Source: Streptomyces sp. R33 (GTDB lineage Bacteria > Actinomycetota > Actinomycetes > Streptomycetales > Streptomycetaceae). From it: DNA of 64,000 nt. Location: the NCBI RefSeq assembly GCF_041200175.1, contig NZ_CP165727.1, forward strand, positions 124,001 through 188,000, in the 5' to 3' direction. Below, piece after piece: positions 27,369 to 36,332 of the stretch (the stretch's first letter is position 1; the number at the start of each line of letters is the position of its first letter). Made by a program: the position numbers and the translations under genes. The notes below the pieces were generated by a model. The model saw nothing but the letters and a program-made list of their open reading frames with translations. It had not been told where the DNA came from and searched no databases.

Positions 27369-28013
27369 TCAGTGGGGCGTGCCGAAGGCGCCGGCGCCGG
27401 CCGCCGCGGCGGCGACCGCAGCGGCGCGGCGCGGCAGCGTCGGGTCGGGGGATGCTCTGAGCAGCAGTAGCTCGTGGTAGAGCGGGGCGGTCGCGGCGAC
27501 GAGCAGCGCCCGGCTGTCGGCAGGACCGGGCAGCTCCCCCCGGTCGGCCGCCCGGGTGACGACCACCGCACACCGGGCGTAGCGGTCCTCCCAGAACCGC
27601 GACAGCGCCGTTGACGCCTCCGCAGACCGGAACCCGGCTGCGATCAGGGCCGTGGTCAGGTTCGGCCCGCCGCCCGCCAGTGCCTCGAACACCTCCTGGT
27701 TGAGGGCGGTCAGGTCGTCCTCCAGCGACCCGGTGTCCGGGGGGCTCCACAGGTCGTCGGATGCGGCGTCGAGTACGTCGGCGAGCAGGCACCCGACGTC
27801 GTGCCAGCGCCGGTAGACGGTCGTGCGATGGACGCCGGCGCGTTCCGCGACCGCGTCGACTGTCAGTCCGTCGTACCCCGCCTCCAGGAGCAGTGCGCCC
27901 ACCGACTCCAGGACCTGAGTGCGGACGCGGGCGCTCCGGCCGCCCGTCCGGCGCCGCCTCGTGGCCGGTTCGTGTCGGCCGGGATCTTCGCTTGCCTGCG
28001 TACGGGAATGCAT
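27369..28013 (-). CDS. TetR family regulator of the resistance cluster
   Basis: The 214-residue protein starts at MHSRTQASEDPGRHEPATRR. The helix-turn-helix lies around residues 38-75: ESVGALLLEAGYDGLTVDAV, AERAGVHRTTVYRRWHDVGC. The C-terminal half is TetR_C_16-like (LIAAGFRSAEASTALSRFWE, DRYARCAVVVTRAADRGELP). TAAGAT-type promoter sequence sits just upstream of the ATG, so the message may be leaderless. It is divergent from the ABC-F and vgb genes and is the likely drug-responsive repressor, by analogy with VarR-type regulators. Confidence 0.85.
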   Translation of the reverse strand: MHSRTQASEDPGRHEPATRRRRTGGRSARVRTQVLESVGALLLEAGYDGLTVDAVAERAGVHRTTVYRRWHDVGCLLADVLDAASDDLWSPPDTGSLEDDLTALNQEVFEALAGGGPNLTTALIAAGFRSAEASTALSRFWEDRYARCAVVVTRAADRGELPGPADSRALLVAATAPLYHELLLLRASPDPTLPRRAAAVAAAAAGAGAFGTPH

Positions 28014-28058
28014 GCCAACATCTTAACGCAACATTCGTCGCCTTAAAGGAGAACTCCC

Positions 28059-28163
28059 GTGGTCATTCACCGCGTCCCCACTCACCCCTCCACCGTCGCG
28101 ACGACGATCCCCGCCCCCGAACTCCTGGAGCCGCCCTGTGACCGCACAGCTCACCGCGTCTGA
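28059..28163 (+). CDS. Probable leader peptide overlapping the ABC-F gene
   Basis: A 34-codon ORF starts with GTG, preceded by AAAGGAG at 8 bases, the best ribosome site in the region. It reads MVIHRVPTHPSTVATTIPAP, ELLEPPCDRTAHRV and ends at TGA 28161-28163, 23 bases inside the ABC-F coding sequence in another frame. ABC-F antibiotic-resistance genes are often controlled by ribosome stalling on such leaders, so this is inferred to couple ABC-F translation to drug exposure. The peptide itself matches no family. Confidence 0.5.
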   Translation: MVIHRVPTHPSTVATTIPAPELLEPPCDRTAHRV

Positions 28164-29823
28164 TCTCACCAAGTCCTATGAAGGCCGCCTGATCCTCGAC
28201 TCCGTCGACTGCTCCGTCCTCGTCGGCGAACGCCTCGGCATCGTCGGCGAGAACGGCTCCGGCAAGTCCACCCTGCTCCGCCTGCTGGCGGGGGCCGAGC
28301 GCCCTGACCGCGGCGAGGTCGTCCTGCGCGCCGAAGGCGGCGTCGGCTACCTCACGCAACAGGAAGACCTCGCCCCGCACATGACCGTCCAGCAGGTGGT
28401 CGACCGCGCCCTCGCCGAGCTGCGTGCATCGGAACGGCTCCTGCGCCGGCTGGAGGCCCGCATGGCCTGCGGCGACGCCACTGCCGAGACCCTCACCGCG
28501 TACGCCGACACCCTCACCGCCTTCGAACTGCGCGGCGGGTACGACGCGGACGCCCGGGTGGAGCGGTCCCTGCACGGCCTCGGTCTGCTGAGCCTGCCCC
28601 GCGAGTCCGCCGTCGGCGACTTGTCCGGCGGCGAGGTCGTACGCCTACGCCTTGCCGTACTGCTCGCCGCCACCCCGGAAGTACTGCTCCTCGACGAGCC
28701 CACCAACCACCTCGACGGCTCCGCCCTGACCTGGCTGGAGGACCACCTGCGCGCCCGACGCGGCATCACGGTCGTCGTCTCCCACGACCGGGTCTTCCTG
28801 GAACGCGTCGCCACCTCCCTCCTGGAGGTCGACGGCGACATGCACCGGACCGTGCGGTACGGCAACGGCTACGCCGGTTACCTCGCGGAGCGCGCCGCCG
28901 AGCAGCGGCGCCGCGCCGAGGCCCACGCAGCCTGGCGGGCCGAGGCGGCCCGACTGCGCGAGGCCGCCGCCGTCACCGCCCGACGGGTGGCACCCGGCCG
29001 GGCCATGAGAGACGGCAACAAGATGGCGTACGACCGCGCCGCCGGCCGGGTCCAGCAGTCCCTCGCAAGCCGGGTCCGCAACGCCGAAGAGCGGCTCGCC
29101 CGGCTGCTGGCCCGGCCAGTGCCCGCGCCCGCGGACCCCCTGCGGTTCACCGCAGTACCGCGCACCGCCACCGCCGGCGCCGCCGAACCCGAGACGCCCG
29201 CCGGGCCGGCACGGTCCGGCGACGCGCGACGGATGCTGCTGGCCGCAGCGGGCGTCGCGGTCGAGGGGAGGCTCGCGCCGGTGGACTTGACCGTGCCAGC
29301 GGGCGGCCGACTGCTGGTCACGGGCCCGAACGGGGCGGGCAAAAGCACCCTGTTGCAGGTTCTGGCCGGCGTCCTGGCCCCCGACCTCGGGCAGGTCCTT
29401 CGACGGCACGGCCGGGTCGGCCTGCTGGCCCAGCAGGCCGACGTGAGAGCAGGCCGCGGGACACTGCTCGCGGCCTACGCCGAGGGCCGCCCTGGAACTC
29501 CCGAGGAGCACGCCGAACGGCTTCTGTCGCTGGGCCTGTTCGCCCGCGACCGGCTGTCCGCTCCGGTCGGCTCCCTTTCCGTCGGACAGCGGCAGAGGCT
29601 GGCCTTGGCCCGCCTGGTCACCGAACCGGCCGACGTCCTGCTGCTGGACGAGCCCACGAATCACCTCTCCCCCGCGCTGGCGGAGGAGCTGGAGGAGGCG
29701 CTGGCCCAATTCGCGGGCGCGGTGGTCGTGGTCAGCCACGACCGGCGGCTGTGCGCCCGCTGGTCGGGTGACCGACTCGCGCTGCGCGCCCCGGTGGCCG
29801 CCGCGACCGGCATCTGTCCGTGA
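28138..29823 (+). CDS. ABC-F ribosomal protection protein (antibiotic resistance type)
   Basis: The 561-residue protein has two ATP-binding cassettes and no transmembrane segment. First cassette: Walker A GENGSGKST (residues 37-45), signature LSGGE (about 162), Walker B LLLDEPTNHL (about 183). Second: GPNGAGKST (about 395), LSVGQ (about 479), LLLDEPTNHL (about 501). The linker between them is long and arginine-rich (VTARRVAPGRAMRDGNKMAY), as in TlrC/Vga/Lmr-type proteins that displace macrolide, lincosamide or streptogramin A drugs from the ribosome. Start GTG with GGAG 8 bases upstream; overlapped by a leader ORF. Followed by vgb, so a streptogramin specificity is likely. Confidence 0.9.
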   Translation: MTAQLTASDLTKSYEGRLILDSVDCSVLVGERLGIVGENGSGKSTLLRLLAGAERPDRGEVVLRAEGGVGYLTQQEDLAPHMTVQQVVDRALAELRASERLLRRLEARMACGDATAETLTAYADTLTAFELRGGYDADARVERSLHGLGLLSLPRESAVGDLSGGEVVRLRLAVLLAATPEVLLLDEPTNHLDGSALTWLEDHLRARRGITVVVSHDRVFLERVATSLLEVDGDMHRTVRYGNGYAGYLAERAAEQRRRAEAHAAWRAEAARLREAAAVTARRVAPGRAMRDGNKMAYDRAAGRVQQSLASRVRNAEERLARLLARPVPAPADPLRFTAVPRTATAGAAEPETPAGPARSGDARRMLLAAAGVAVEGRLAPVDLTVPAGGRLLVTGPNGAGKSTLLQVLAGVLAPDLGQVLRRHGRVGLLAQQADVRAGRGTLLAAYAEGRPGTPEEHAERLLSLGLFARDRLSAPVGSLSVGQRQRLALARLVTEPADVLLLDEPTNHLSPALAEELEEALAQFAGAVVVVSHDRRLCARWSGDRLALRAPVAAATGICP

Positions 29824-29877
29824 CGACCGACAGCCGCTCCGCCCCTCCTCTCCCCTGCCGTCGAAAGGACGCCTCGC

Positions 29878-30798
29878 TTGACCACCTCCGTAAGCCCGCT
29901 CGGCACCCTCGCCCTCCCCACCGCCGGCTCCGGCCCGTACGCGCTGGCCGTCGGGCCGGACGGCCACCTGTGGTGCACTCTCGTCCACTGCGGCCGCATC
30001 GCCCGCCTCACCCCGTCGACGGGCCGCGTCGAGGAGTTCGCTCTAGACTCCTCCGACTGCGGCCCCACTCTGATCACCGCCGGACCGGACGGCGCGCTGT
30101 GGTTCACCCGGTACCGCGACCACCGGATCGGCCGGATCACGGTGGCCGGCGAAGCCCGCTCGTACGCGCTTCCCGGCGGCGCGGGCGGACCGTACGGGAT
30201 CGCGGCCGGGCCCGACGGGGCCCTGTGGTTCACCCTGACGAACACCGGCCGCGTCGGCCGCATCGGCACGGACGGCGAGGTCCGCGAGTTCCCGCTGCCG
30301 TGCGAGGGGGGATTCCCGTCGTTCCTCACGGCGGGACACGACGGAGCCCTGTGGTTCACCCTCAACCAGGCGAACGCGATCGGCCGGATCACCGTCTCCG
30401 GCGAGGTCCGGCTCCACCCTTTGCCCACCCCCGGCGTCGCCCCGGTCGGGCTCGCGGCAGGCCCGGACGGGAGCCTGTGGTTCGCCGAGATCGGCGTCGG
30501 CCGGATCGGGCGGCTCACGACGGGCGAGGCAGGCGTGGAGATCACGGAGTTCCCGCTGCCCGAGTCCGACTGCCGCCCCCACGCCGTCGCGGTCGCCCCA
30601 GACGGGACCTGCTGGTTCACCGAGTGGGGCACCGGCCGGATCGGCTCCGTCACTCCGGACGGCAAGATCACCGAGCACCCGCTCGCAGCCCCCGAGCGTG
30701 AGCCCCACGGCCTGGTCTTCGGCCCGGACGGCACGCTGTACGTTGCCGAGGAACGCGGCGGCGTCTCACGGTGGGAGGTGCGCCGCACCGGGCGGTGA
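29878..30798 (+). CDS. vgb: Virginiamycin B lyase (streptogramin B lyase)
   Basis: The 306-residue protein is a seven-bladed beta-propeller of repeats such as GPDGHLWCT, GPDGALWFT, GHDGALWFT, GPDGSLWFAE and APDGTCWFTE, each followed by IGRIT-like strands. The catalytic residues of staphylococcal Vgb (His228, His270, Glu284) fall with a constant +7 offset at His235 (CRPHAV), His277 (REPHGL) and Glu291. The enzyme linearises type B streptogramins by C-O bond cleavage without water. It starts at TTG after AAAGGA, 54 bases after the ABC-F gene, so the two form one operon covering both streptogramin components. Confidence 0.9.
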   Translation: MTTSVSPLGTLALPTAGSGPYALAVGPDGHLWCTLVHCGRIARLTPSTGRVEEFALDSSDCGPTLITAGPDGALWFTRYRDHRIGRITVAGEARSYALPGGAGGPYGIAAGPDGALWFTLTNTGRVGRIGTDGEVREFPLPCEGGFPSFLTAGHDGALWFTLNQANAIGRITVSGEVRLHPLPTPGVAPVGLAAGPDGSLWFAEIGVGRIGRLTTGEAGVEITEFPLPESDCRPHAVAVAPDGTCWFTEWGTGRIGSVTPDGKITEHPLAAPEREPHGLVFGPDGTLYVAEERGGVSRWEVRRTGR

Positions 30799-31009
30799 CC
30801 CGGCAGCCCTCTGTCCACGGCCCTCCACCACCCATGCCTCGGCAGGCGTGGCGGCAGGCCGCACAACCGCTGCACCAGCCCGCGCAGCCGAGGAACCGGG
30901 GTCCCCCCGGAGCCGGGCCGCCGAGGCGCCGGCGGACCCAAGCAGCCCGCCAAACGGCGCCCCTCACGGCCGGACACCTCTGCCCGAGGCCGGCCCTTGC
31001 TGTCCGGGC

Positions 31010-31885
31010 TCAGGGGCTGAGTCGAGCCACCTGCTCCAGTTCGTCCGCGAGCAGTGCCGGGTCGCGGGGGCCGATGTGCGGAGCCGCCAGCGACCGTACG
31101 CGGAAGGGGTTGCCCGGGGTGATCTCGTCGGCCTCCCGGATCATCAGGTCCTGGAGCGCTGGTGGGAGCGTACGGTCCTCGGAGAACCGCACGAACGTGC
31201 GCGGGATGCGGCCCCACTTGTGTGGCAGCCCGCGGCCGTCGCAGGCCCCGATCGCGGCCGACTCGTCCGGTTCGAGGATGTTGAGCATCGCCCGGACTTC
31301 GGTGTCGGAGGAGTCGGCGGCCATTGCCTCCTTGGCGAGCTGGAAGAACTCCGGGTCGTTGCTCCGCCAGTTGACCCGGGTGACCCCCAGCTCCGGCGGG
31401 GTCGGGACGGGAGTCATCTTGAATATGTAACTCGTGGCTGCCTCTGGGGTTGCCATCAACTCGCTCACCGAGGCCCGTTTCGCCGGGCACAGGGCCGAGA
31501 CGTACACCAGGTGTGAGATCAGGTCGGGTACCAGGTCGGCCACCGCGTTCAGAGTGACGCCGCCCAAGCTCTGGCCGGCCAGGACCACCGGGCCGTTGCG
31601 GTGCGCCCGCCGCACCACCGAGGCCACGTGTGCGGCGCAGTCAGCCAGGGTCGTCTTGGCGATGGGGGAAGGCTCCGTACGCAGCCGCTCCAGGTCCTGC
31701 GGCGCCTGGTACGAGAGCGGGAAGTATGCGCCGGGGCCATGGCCGGGCAGGTCGACCGCGACCGACCGCTGCCCGCGCAGACCGAGTTCGGCCACCACGG
31801 GGGACCATCCGTACGCGTTGCTGCCCGAGCCGTGGACCAGGACGAAAGTCACCGGGGTTTCACCCGAACCAGTTAAGTTACTCAT
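31010..31885 (-). CDS. Alpha/beta hydrolase
   Basis: The 291-residue protein starts at MSNLTGSGETPVTFVLVHGS. Landmarks: FVLVHGSGSNAYGW (oxyanion), VAVDLPGHGPGAYF, nucleophile elbow LAGQSLGGVT (GxSxG), and RSLAAPHIGPRDPALLADEL, where HIGPRDP contains the candidate catalytic histidine. It resembles the salicylate/hydroxynitrile-type esterases frequent in Streptomyces. No ribosome site precedes the ATG, but TATGAT lies 6 bases upstream, suggesting a leaderless transcript. It faces the vgb operon head-on. Confidence 0.8.
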   Translation of the reverse strand: MSNLTGSGETPVTFVLVHGSGSNAYGWSPVVAELGLRGQRSVAVDLPGHGPGAYFPLSYQAPQDLERLRTEPSPIAKTTLADCAAHVASVVRRAHRNGPVVLAGQSLGGVTLNAVADLVPDLISHLVYVSALCPAKRASVSELMATPEAATSYIFKMTPVPTPPELGVTRVNWRSNDPEFFQLAKEAMAADSSDTEVRAMLNILEPDESAAIGACDGRGLPHKWGRIPRTFVRFSEDRTLPPALQDLMIREADEITPGNPFRVRSLAAPHIGPRDPALLADELEQVARLSP

Positions 31886-31891
31886 GAGTAA

Positions 31892-31897
31892 ATCATA
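31892..31897 (-). promoter_or_regulatory. Minus-10 element of a probable leaderless promoter
   Basis: TATGAT on the minus strand lies 6 bases before the ATG of the hydrolase gene and no ribosome site is present, the arrangement of Streptomyces leaderless promoters. A clear minus-35 is not visible. Confidence 0.4.
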
Positions 31898-31997
31898 CGG
31901 GTCTGCCGCTGGATTCGGCAGGATCCGGTGCACGGACATCAGCGTCGGCCTGGGCGACCGGCGCAGTGCACACCCTGTCCCAGGTGCCGCCACCGGC

Positions 31998-32265
31998 CAC
32001 CCTTTCGGTATCCGACCTGGGAGTAACGGGCCGATCCTCGTCCACTGAGCGTCAGTCAGCGGCACAGGCACGGTTGCCGCGGGACGAGTAGGCCTTGTCC
32101 CCGGCGACCGCGCCGGGCCGGGTGCGGGGACGACCGACGGGCCCGCGGACCGTACCTTCTTGAGACTGAACTGCGGGCTGTCCGCGGCCTGCCCTGCGGT
32201 CAGGATCAGGGCCAGGGGCCGACAGCGGCGGTCGGCAGCAGGTGAATCTTGCTGGTCTGGGGAGG
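31998..32265 (-). pseudogene. IS5-type transposase fragments in scrambled order
   Basis: Reading the minus strand from 32265 there is first an internal piece (TSKIHL, CRPLALILTAGQAADSPQF, then in another frame GDKAYSSRGNRA) and then a piece that belongs at the N-terminus (VPLTDAQWTRIGPLLPGRIP). The normal order is the reverse, so the region is a joint between two copies or a rearranged copy. Confidence 0.65.
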
Positions 32266-32694
32266 CAGCACCCCCGCCGCCAGCCGTTCTCTCCCTCCGT
32301 ATACTCCCGGTGTTCCGGGGGGGGCCGGTCCGTGCGTGACCGTCGCCAGCTCTCGCGAGCCGGCCCCCGCTGTCTGGCAAGGCTCGGCAGGTGGGCCAGT
32401 TACGGGCGGACGAGGACAGGTGGAGAGGATCACGCACGTGGGCTTGGCAAAGGACCTCAGCCGTCCGCATCGGCCCGACGCGTCGGGCCCCGTTCGGCGC
32501 CCGCGGATCGGCGGGAGCGACGGCGTCCCGCGGTCGCTCCGTCCGCCCGTGGCCCGCCGTACGCGCGCCGCCGCAGGCGGTGGCGGACGGGTACCGGCCG
32601 GGGTCCTGCGGTCGGTCGGGGTTCCGGCGACCGCGCCGAAGCCCGTCACGGCCGGCCGGGTGGTACCGCCGGTGTCCACGCCGGCGCGGCAGCC

Positions 32695-33519
32695 TTGAGC
32701 ACGGGCACCGTGGGGTCCGCGTCGTCGTCCGGGGGTGGTACCGACGCGTGGCGGGTCGAGGTCGATGCGGCGCCGAGCCGCCTGGTCGTGGCCGGGGTGG
32801 TCGGCAAGGCCCGGGAGCACGTGCACGCCGCCGTACAAGTACTGGCGTGCGGGTCCGGCAGAGTGCTGCTGAGCGACGGGCGGGACGAACTGCCCGTACG
32901 AGCCGCCGTCATCCCCGCCGGGCACAGGCATCGCGTGCGTCCGGGCCCGGGGCCGGCGCCGATTGGGGTGATGGTCTACCTCGACGCGGACACCACCGCC
33001 GGACGCGCGCTGCACGACGCAGCGGCCCGTGGTGGGGTGGCCTGCTGGGCCGCCGCGGCGTCCGTGTTCGCCGAGGCCGACCCGCCGCCCGTCGCCGTGT
33101 CCGCGGCGGGCGTGCTGCGGGCCCTGGACCGGCTCGGCGCCGCCGCTCCCGGGCAGCCCCGGCATCCGGCCCTCGCGGCGGCGCTGGCGGCGCTGCCGGG
33201 CGCGGTGGCGGACGGACCGGTGCGGGTGGGCGAGGTCGCCGCCCGGGCCGGGGTGTCCGCGAGCCGGCTGGGACACCTGTTCGCCGAGCAGTTGGGCTGG
33301 TCGTTCCCGGCGGCGGTGCGGTGGGCGCGGCTGCACGCCGCGATCGTCTCGGTGCGTGGTGGGGCGAACGCCACCGAGGCCGCGCACGCCGCCGGGTTCT
33401 CGGACAGCGCCCACCTGACTCGCGTGTGCAAGGCCATGTTCGGCATCACCCCCTCCCAGGCCCTGGCCGCCGCCCACTGGACGCCGGCGGCCGGCCCGGG
33501 TACGCGGCGGGGCCGGTAG
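32695..33519 (+). CDS. AraC family regulator
   Basis: The frame from TTG 32695 (MSTGTVGSASSSGGGTDAWR) gives 274 residues; GTG 32710 is an alternative and no clear ribosome site decides. The N-terminal half is a cupin-like sensor (VVGKAREHVHAAVQVLACGS, AAVIPAGHRHRVRPGPG). The C-terminal half has the two AraC helix-turn-helix motifs: GEVAARAGVSASRLGHLFAE and ATEAAHAAGFSDSAHLTRVC, KAMFGITPSQ. It lies 47 bases before a sterol-desaturase-like gene and probably shares its transcript or controls it. Confidence 0.8.
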   Translation: MSTGTVGSASSSGGGTDAWRVEVDAAPSRLVVAGVVGKAREHVHAAVQVLACGSGRVLLSDGRDELPVRAAVIPAGHRHRVRPGPGPAPIGVMVYLDADTTAGRALHDAAARGGVACWAAAASVFAEADPPPVAVSAAGVLRALDRLGAAAPGQPRHPALAAALAALPGAVADGPVRVGEVAARAGVSASRLGHLFAEQLGWSFPAAVRWARLHAAIVSVRGGANATEAAHAAGFSDSAHLTRVCKAMFGITPSQALAAAHWTPAAGPGTRRGR

Positions 33520-33566
33520 CGGATCCGTTCAAGCTCGCCGGGCACCGCGGCCGCGAGGCTGCCGGT

Positions 33567-34451
33567 ATGCCTACAACGACCGCCGCGGCGCCCGCTGTCG
33601 CCCTCGTTCGATTCCTGGTCCGGTACGCGTACGTGCCCTTCATGCTGCTCGGCGTCAACGGTGCCGCCATCTGGCTGGTCGGGGCGGGTGCCCCGAAACT
33701 GTGGCTGCTGTTGGTGCTGGCGTTCGCGGTGGGCTGCTCGTTCGCCGCCGAACGCGTGCTGCCGTACCTGCCCGCGTGGAACACCCCGCGCGGGGACGGC
33801 CGCCGCGACACCGTCCACGCGTTCGTCAACGAGGTGTTCACCCTTGCCGGGCTCGCCGTCGTGCCCGCGGTCGCCGCGCTCGCGCCAGCACCGGGGGCGT
33901 GGCCGGACAGCTGGCCGCTGTGGTGCCAAGTGCTGCTCGCCGTCGCCGTCGCCGACCTCGGGATCACCCTCGTACACCGCGCCAGCCACCACGTCGGCTG
34001 GCTATGGCGGCTGCACGCCGTCCACCACAGCGTCACGCGCTTCTACGGCTTCAACGGTCTGATGAAGCACCCCCTCCACCAGAGCCTCGAAACCCTCGGG
34101 GGCGTCACCCCGCTGCTGCTGCTCGGCATGCCCCTTGACGTCGCCTCCGTCCTGGCCTTCGCCGTCGCCGTCCAGCTACTGCTCCAGCACTCCAACGCCG
34201 ATTACCGCACCGGCCCGCTCACCAAGGTCCTCGCCCTCAACCAGGGCCACCGGTTCCACCACCTGAAATGGGCCGGCATCGGAGACGTCAACTTCGGCCT
34301 GTTCACCCTCGTCTGGGACCACGCCATGCGCACCTACATCTACGACCCGGACCGGCGGTTCACCTCCGAAGACCTGGGCATGGCCGCCAAACCCGACTAC
34401 CCGGCCTCCTACCTCGCCCAGCTGGCCGAACCGTTCCGGCCCGGTCCTTGA
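33567..34451 (+). CDS. Sterol desaturase / fatty-acid hydroxylase family protein
   Basis: The 294-residue membrane protein starts at MPTTTAAAPAVALVRFLVRY, with GAGG upstream. Several helices (YAYVPFMLLGVNGAAIWLVG, LWLLLVLAFAVGCSF, WPLWCQVLLAVAVADLGITL) carry the histidine clusters of di-iron hydroxylases: HRASHH, HAVHHS and, near the C-terminus, NQGHRFHHLK. Members hydroxylate or desaturate lipids at the membrane. The substrate is unknown; the preceding AraC gene suggests induced expression. Intact. Confidence 0.85.
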   Translation: MPTTTAAAPAVALVRFLVRYAYVPFMLLGVNGAAIWLVGAGAPKLWLLLVLAFAVGCSFAAERVLPYLPAWNTPRGDGRRDTVHAFVNEVFTLAGLAVVPAVAALAPAPGAWPDSWPLWCQVLLAVAVADLGITLVHRASHHVGWLWRLHAVHHSVTRFYGFNGLMKHPLHQSLETLGGVTPLLLLGMPLDVASVLAFAVAVQLLLQHSNADYRTGPLTKVLALNQGHRFHHLKWAGIGDVNFGLFTLVWDHAMRTYIYDPDRRFTSEDLGMAAKPDYPASYLAQLAEPFRPGP

Positions 34452-35351
34452 TCACGGCATGTGGCCACCGCTCGTGGTTCCTCTGACGTCGCTGGTCTAC
34501 CTGTTCACCGTCGACCGAGCTCGGGGGCCGGGCCTGCGTCGCCCGGCCCGCCGCCTGTGGACCCCGCAGCCGGGCCTTGGCCCGGCCCCCCCCTCCCTCA
34601 CCCCTCACCTCGTCAGTCACCACGCCCCGACCCTGATCACCACCATCCACTGAAGCCTCGCCGACCACCGCGGCGCCCAGCCGCGCCGGGGCCCGGACCC
34701 AACGCCCTGCTGCCAGGTACAGCACAAAACAGGAACCGACGTGCTCAACGCCCCTACGAACAAGCCGCCCCCCGAAGTTCCCCCGAGCTCGGCCAGCCAG
34801 ACGGTCACCAACTGGCTCGTGCCCGCGCTGCTCCTCCTGGAGATCACCGGACGCGCGCAGGGCATCCTCGTCAGTTGATCAGCCCTCATCGGATGATGCA
34901 GATGCCGGGCAGCGGTGCGTCCCCTTCGCCTTCCGCGGTGAGGACTTCTCGCGCCAGCTACCGGGCACGCTCCCACCCGGCGGCGGTGGACAATGCCTCC
35001 CTTGTCCACAGATCCGCCCCTTGCGGCCTGGCTCATCTCGCTGAAGACCTCGTCGATCATCTGCAGATGAGGCAGCCCTACGGGACTGAGCTGTCCGTCC
35101 TCGACCAGTGGCCCAGCCAGGCATCATGTGAATCTCTATCCTGAATCCTCCTGATTGGCCATGGGTGGCGCGGAGTCCGGGATCGAGGGACCTGGTCGTC
35201 GCTCAAACCGGAGTACTTGACCGCTGACAGGGACGTGACGCATTGCTTTGTTCCCGGGCGCGGTAGTCATCGCGGCCTGCCCCGGCGGCCCCGGTTCCAA
35301 GCCGTTCCGAAATTTGATCCATGCCGGTCGGACCGGTCGTAGGTTCATGCC
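34452..35351. other. No confident gene
   Basis: About 900 bases. A GTG-started plus-strand frame at 34741-34878 (NWLVPALLLLEITGRAQGIL) and plus-strand frames at 34896-35144 are protein-like only in short stretches. No family, start site or conserved neighbour supports a gene. Confidence 0.4.
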
Positions 35352-35921
35352 ATGACGATCGTTGACGACATGGACTACGAGTTCCGTACTGCCCGGCCTG
35401 AGGACACCGAGGCCATCGAGGCACTCGACGGATCCTTCACCACCCGGACCATCTTCCACGTGGCCGTCACCGAGGACGGGTTCGCCCTCCAGGAAATCCC
35501 GGTGGACCCGCCTATCCACAAGGTCTTCCCAGCGGAGTACACCGACGACGGCGACGGTCCCGCGACCGAGGAGGATCCGAACAGCCGTACCTTCCTCGCC
35601 GTCGGCACTGGTGGTTGTCTGGCGGGCTTCGTCGCTGTCTCCTACGCTCCATGGAACCGGCGGCTGGCCATCGAGGACCTCGAGGTCGCTCCGCCCCATC
35701 GAGGCCAGGGCGTCGGCCGTGCCCTGGTGGGCCACGTCGTCGAGTTCGCCCGTGAGCGCGGTGCCGAGCACATCTGGCTGGAAGTCACCAACATCAACGC
35801 CCCGGCGATCCACGCCTACCGGCGGATGGGATTCACCTTCTGTGGACTGGACACCGCGCTCTACGACGGCACACCCTCATCGGGCGAACAAGCCCTCTAC
35901 ATGAGCATGACTTGTCCCTGA
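35352..35921 (+). CDS. sta: Streptothricin acetyltransferase
   Basis: The 189-residue protein starts at MTIVDDMDYEFRTARPEDTE (an ATG six codons later is an alternative). It matches the streptothricin N-acetyltransferase family throughout: EAIEALDGSFTTRTIFHVAV, FALQEIPVDPPIHKVFP, RTFLAVGTGGCLAGFVAVSY, acetyl-CoA loop IEDLEVAPPHRGQGVGRALV (RGQGVG), EHIWLEVTNINAPAIHAYRR, MGFTFCGLDTALYDGT and ALYMSMTCP. The enzyme acetylates the beta-lysine side chain of streptothricin. It is a self-resistance gene of producers and also occurs as a mobile resistance gene; no biosynthetic genes are nearby. Confidence 0.9.
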   Translation: MTIVDDMDYEFRTARPEDTEAIEALDGSFTTRTIFHVAVTEDGFALQEIPVDPPIHKVFPAEYTDDGDGPATEEDPNSRTFLAVGTGGCLAGFVAVSYAPWNRRLAIEDLEVAPPHRGQGVGRALVGHVVEFARERGAEHIWLEVTNINAPAIHAYRRMGFTFCGLDTALYDGTPSSGEQALYMSMTCP

Positions 35922-36332
35922 GCCGCCAGCAGTCGGCTGACAGCAGGAGCCGATACGTCGGCCCGCGCCTCAGTTGGGGGGCGCACCACCAGGTCCCCGC
36001 CGGCGTACGCGAGGGGGAAATTCACTCCTGCGGGTGAACCGGAGCCGGTCGGGCAGGCCGGTGAACGATGGCTCGGTGCGACACGTGCCGGGTCGGCCCC
36101 GCGCGCCCGAGGCCTGGTCGGTCCGTACGGCGGACTGCATCGACGGAAGCGCGCCAGCTGTCGCGGGCCGGGGTGCAGTCCCTGCCAGCCGAGGGCCGGC
36201 AATGCGGGCTGGAGAAGTCGAGCATCCAGGCCATGGGGTACCTCCTGTGGGTTGTGTCTTCGGGCCCGGCGGGGTGCCAGTCCCCGCCGGGACGGGGGCC
36301 TTCCCCCTTGAAGGTGGGCACGCGGTTATTGA
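35922..36332. other. No confident gene; insertion-sequence boundary
   Basis: A minus-strand frame ending at 35897 (NFPLAYAGGDLVVRPPTEAR, ADVSAPAVSRLLAAQGQV) overlaps the tail of sta and may be the 3' relic of another gene. The right part contains the 3' end of an IS3-type element. No intact gene. Confidence 0.35.

Noticed and set aside
28645..29988. 447-codon minus-strand frame under the ABC-F gene
   Set aside because: Antisense shadow; glycine/arginine/glutamine-rich without motifs.
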